From DATJHM01 sp035493895 (GTDB lineage Bacteria; Chloroflexota; Ktedonobacteria; Ktedonobacterales; Ktedonobacteraceae), in assembly GCA_035493895.1 (NCBI GenBank), contig DATJHM010000023.1, forward strand, positions 1 to 5,751: a stretch of 5,751 nt of DNA, read 5' to 3'. Below are positions 5,400 to 5,751 of the stretch, piece after piece. The notes under the pieces are model-generated. The model searched no databases. It was not told where the DNA came from and saw only the letters and a program-made list of their open reading frames with translations. A program made the translations under genes and the position numbers. Position 1 is the stretch's first letter. Each line of letters opens with the position of its first letter.

Positions 5400-5428
5400 T
5401 TGACAGATTAGCGGGGCAATGATATTAT
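5400..5428 (+). promoter_or_regulatory. rRNA operon promoter
   Basis: A perfect -35 TTGACA (5400-5405), a 17-base spacer containing GCGGGGC, and -10 TATTAT (5423-5428). About 45 bases of A/T-rich sequence (5344-5395) lie directly upstream as a likely UP element. The start is expected near 5435, about 180 nt before the mature 16S end, which is normal for an rRNA leader. Confidence 0.85.
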
Positions 5429-5434
5429 TCTCGT

Positions 5435-5613
5435 GCGCCAAACGAGAGATCGAAAAGCGCGAACGATGCGAAGACATCGAAGGTGACTGAAAAGAACCTG
5501 AACAACTGAAGAGTGATAAGGAAACAAGAGAAACACATAACCTGTCATGGTTTTGAGCTTGACATCACCAATTGAACGTAAGTCTCTTAGAGAGATTTGC
5601 ATATAAAAACAAT
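5435..5613 (+). other. rRNA operon leader (transcribed, processed)
   Basis: No convincing reading frame is present. Short hairpins can be drawn: CGATG/CATCG (5464-5468/5475-5479) and TCTCT/AGAGA (5583-5587/5591-5595). The second is close enough to the 16S 5' end to belong to the processing stalk, whose 3' partner lies outside the window. I looked for a boxA antitermination motif (TGCTCTTTAACA-like) and found no clear match. The limits are approximate. Confidence 0.6.

Positions 5614-5751
<138 letters not shown>

Noticed and set aside
5559..5587. Second TTGACA (5559-5564) in the rRNA leader as a P2 promoter
   Set aside because: No acceptable -10 hexamer occurs 16-18 bases downstream, and a transcript would start almost at the mature 16S end.

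Overview
The window looks like a chromosomal segment of a Chloroflexota bacterium, probably Ktedonobacteria-like. It ends in the first ~138 bases of a 16S rRNA gene whose 5' domain reads like that group (a GATAAACGCTGGCGGCG opening and a very short V1 hairpin closed by a GCAA tetraloop). This placement is from memory of 16S signatures, not from a search. Base composition is moderate, genes are closely packed, and no mobile element or CRISPR array is visible.

Left part (1-1554). A nearly complete Fur/PerR-family metalloregulator runs leftward off the edge. Its control region holds a consensus promoter (TTGACA-17-TATAGT), a perfect 15-bp palindrome inside the spacer, and a near-perfect Fur box between promoter and start codon. 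A rightward gene follows for an unrecognised two-helix membrane protein, driven by an extended -10 promoter. Next comes tRNA-Pro(GGG), with its own consensus promoter and a strong terminator starting three bases after its end.

Centre (1561-4796). Four leftward genes form an apparent operon: an ECF sigma factor, a membrane anti-sigma factor with a zinc-finger-like HxxxCxxC motif, a UbiA-family prenyltransferase, and a Methyltransf_2-type SAM methyltransferase whose start overlaps the UbiA stop (TAATG). The layout suggests an envelope-stress switch wired to prenylation and methylation of an aromatic or lipid-like substrate, which the sequence does not identify. Upstream of the sigma gene lie two outward-facing TGAAAC motifs. 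Each is followed at the same distance by a TC--A -10-like element, one pointing at the operon and one at the next gene. I read this as a shared, autoregulated ECF control region.

Right part (4806-5751). The divergent gene encodes a small three-helix membrane protein of the DUF6249-like type. It is followed by a weak terminator, an AT-rich UP-like tract with a palindrome, a consensus rRNA promoter (TTGACA-17-TATTAT), a leader of about 180 nt and the start of 16S rRNA.
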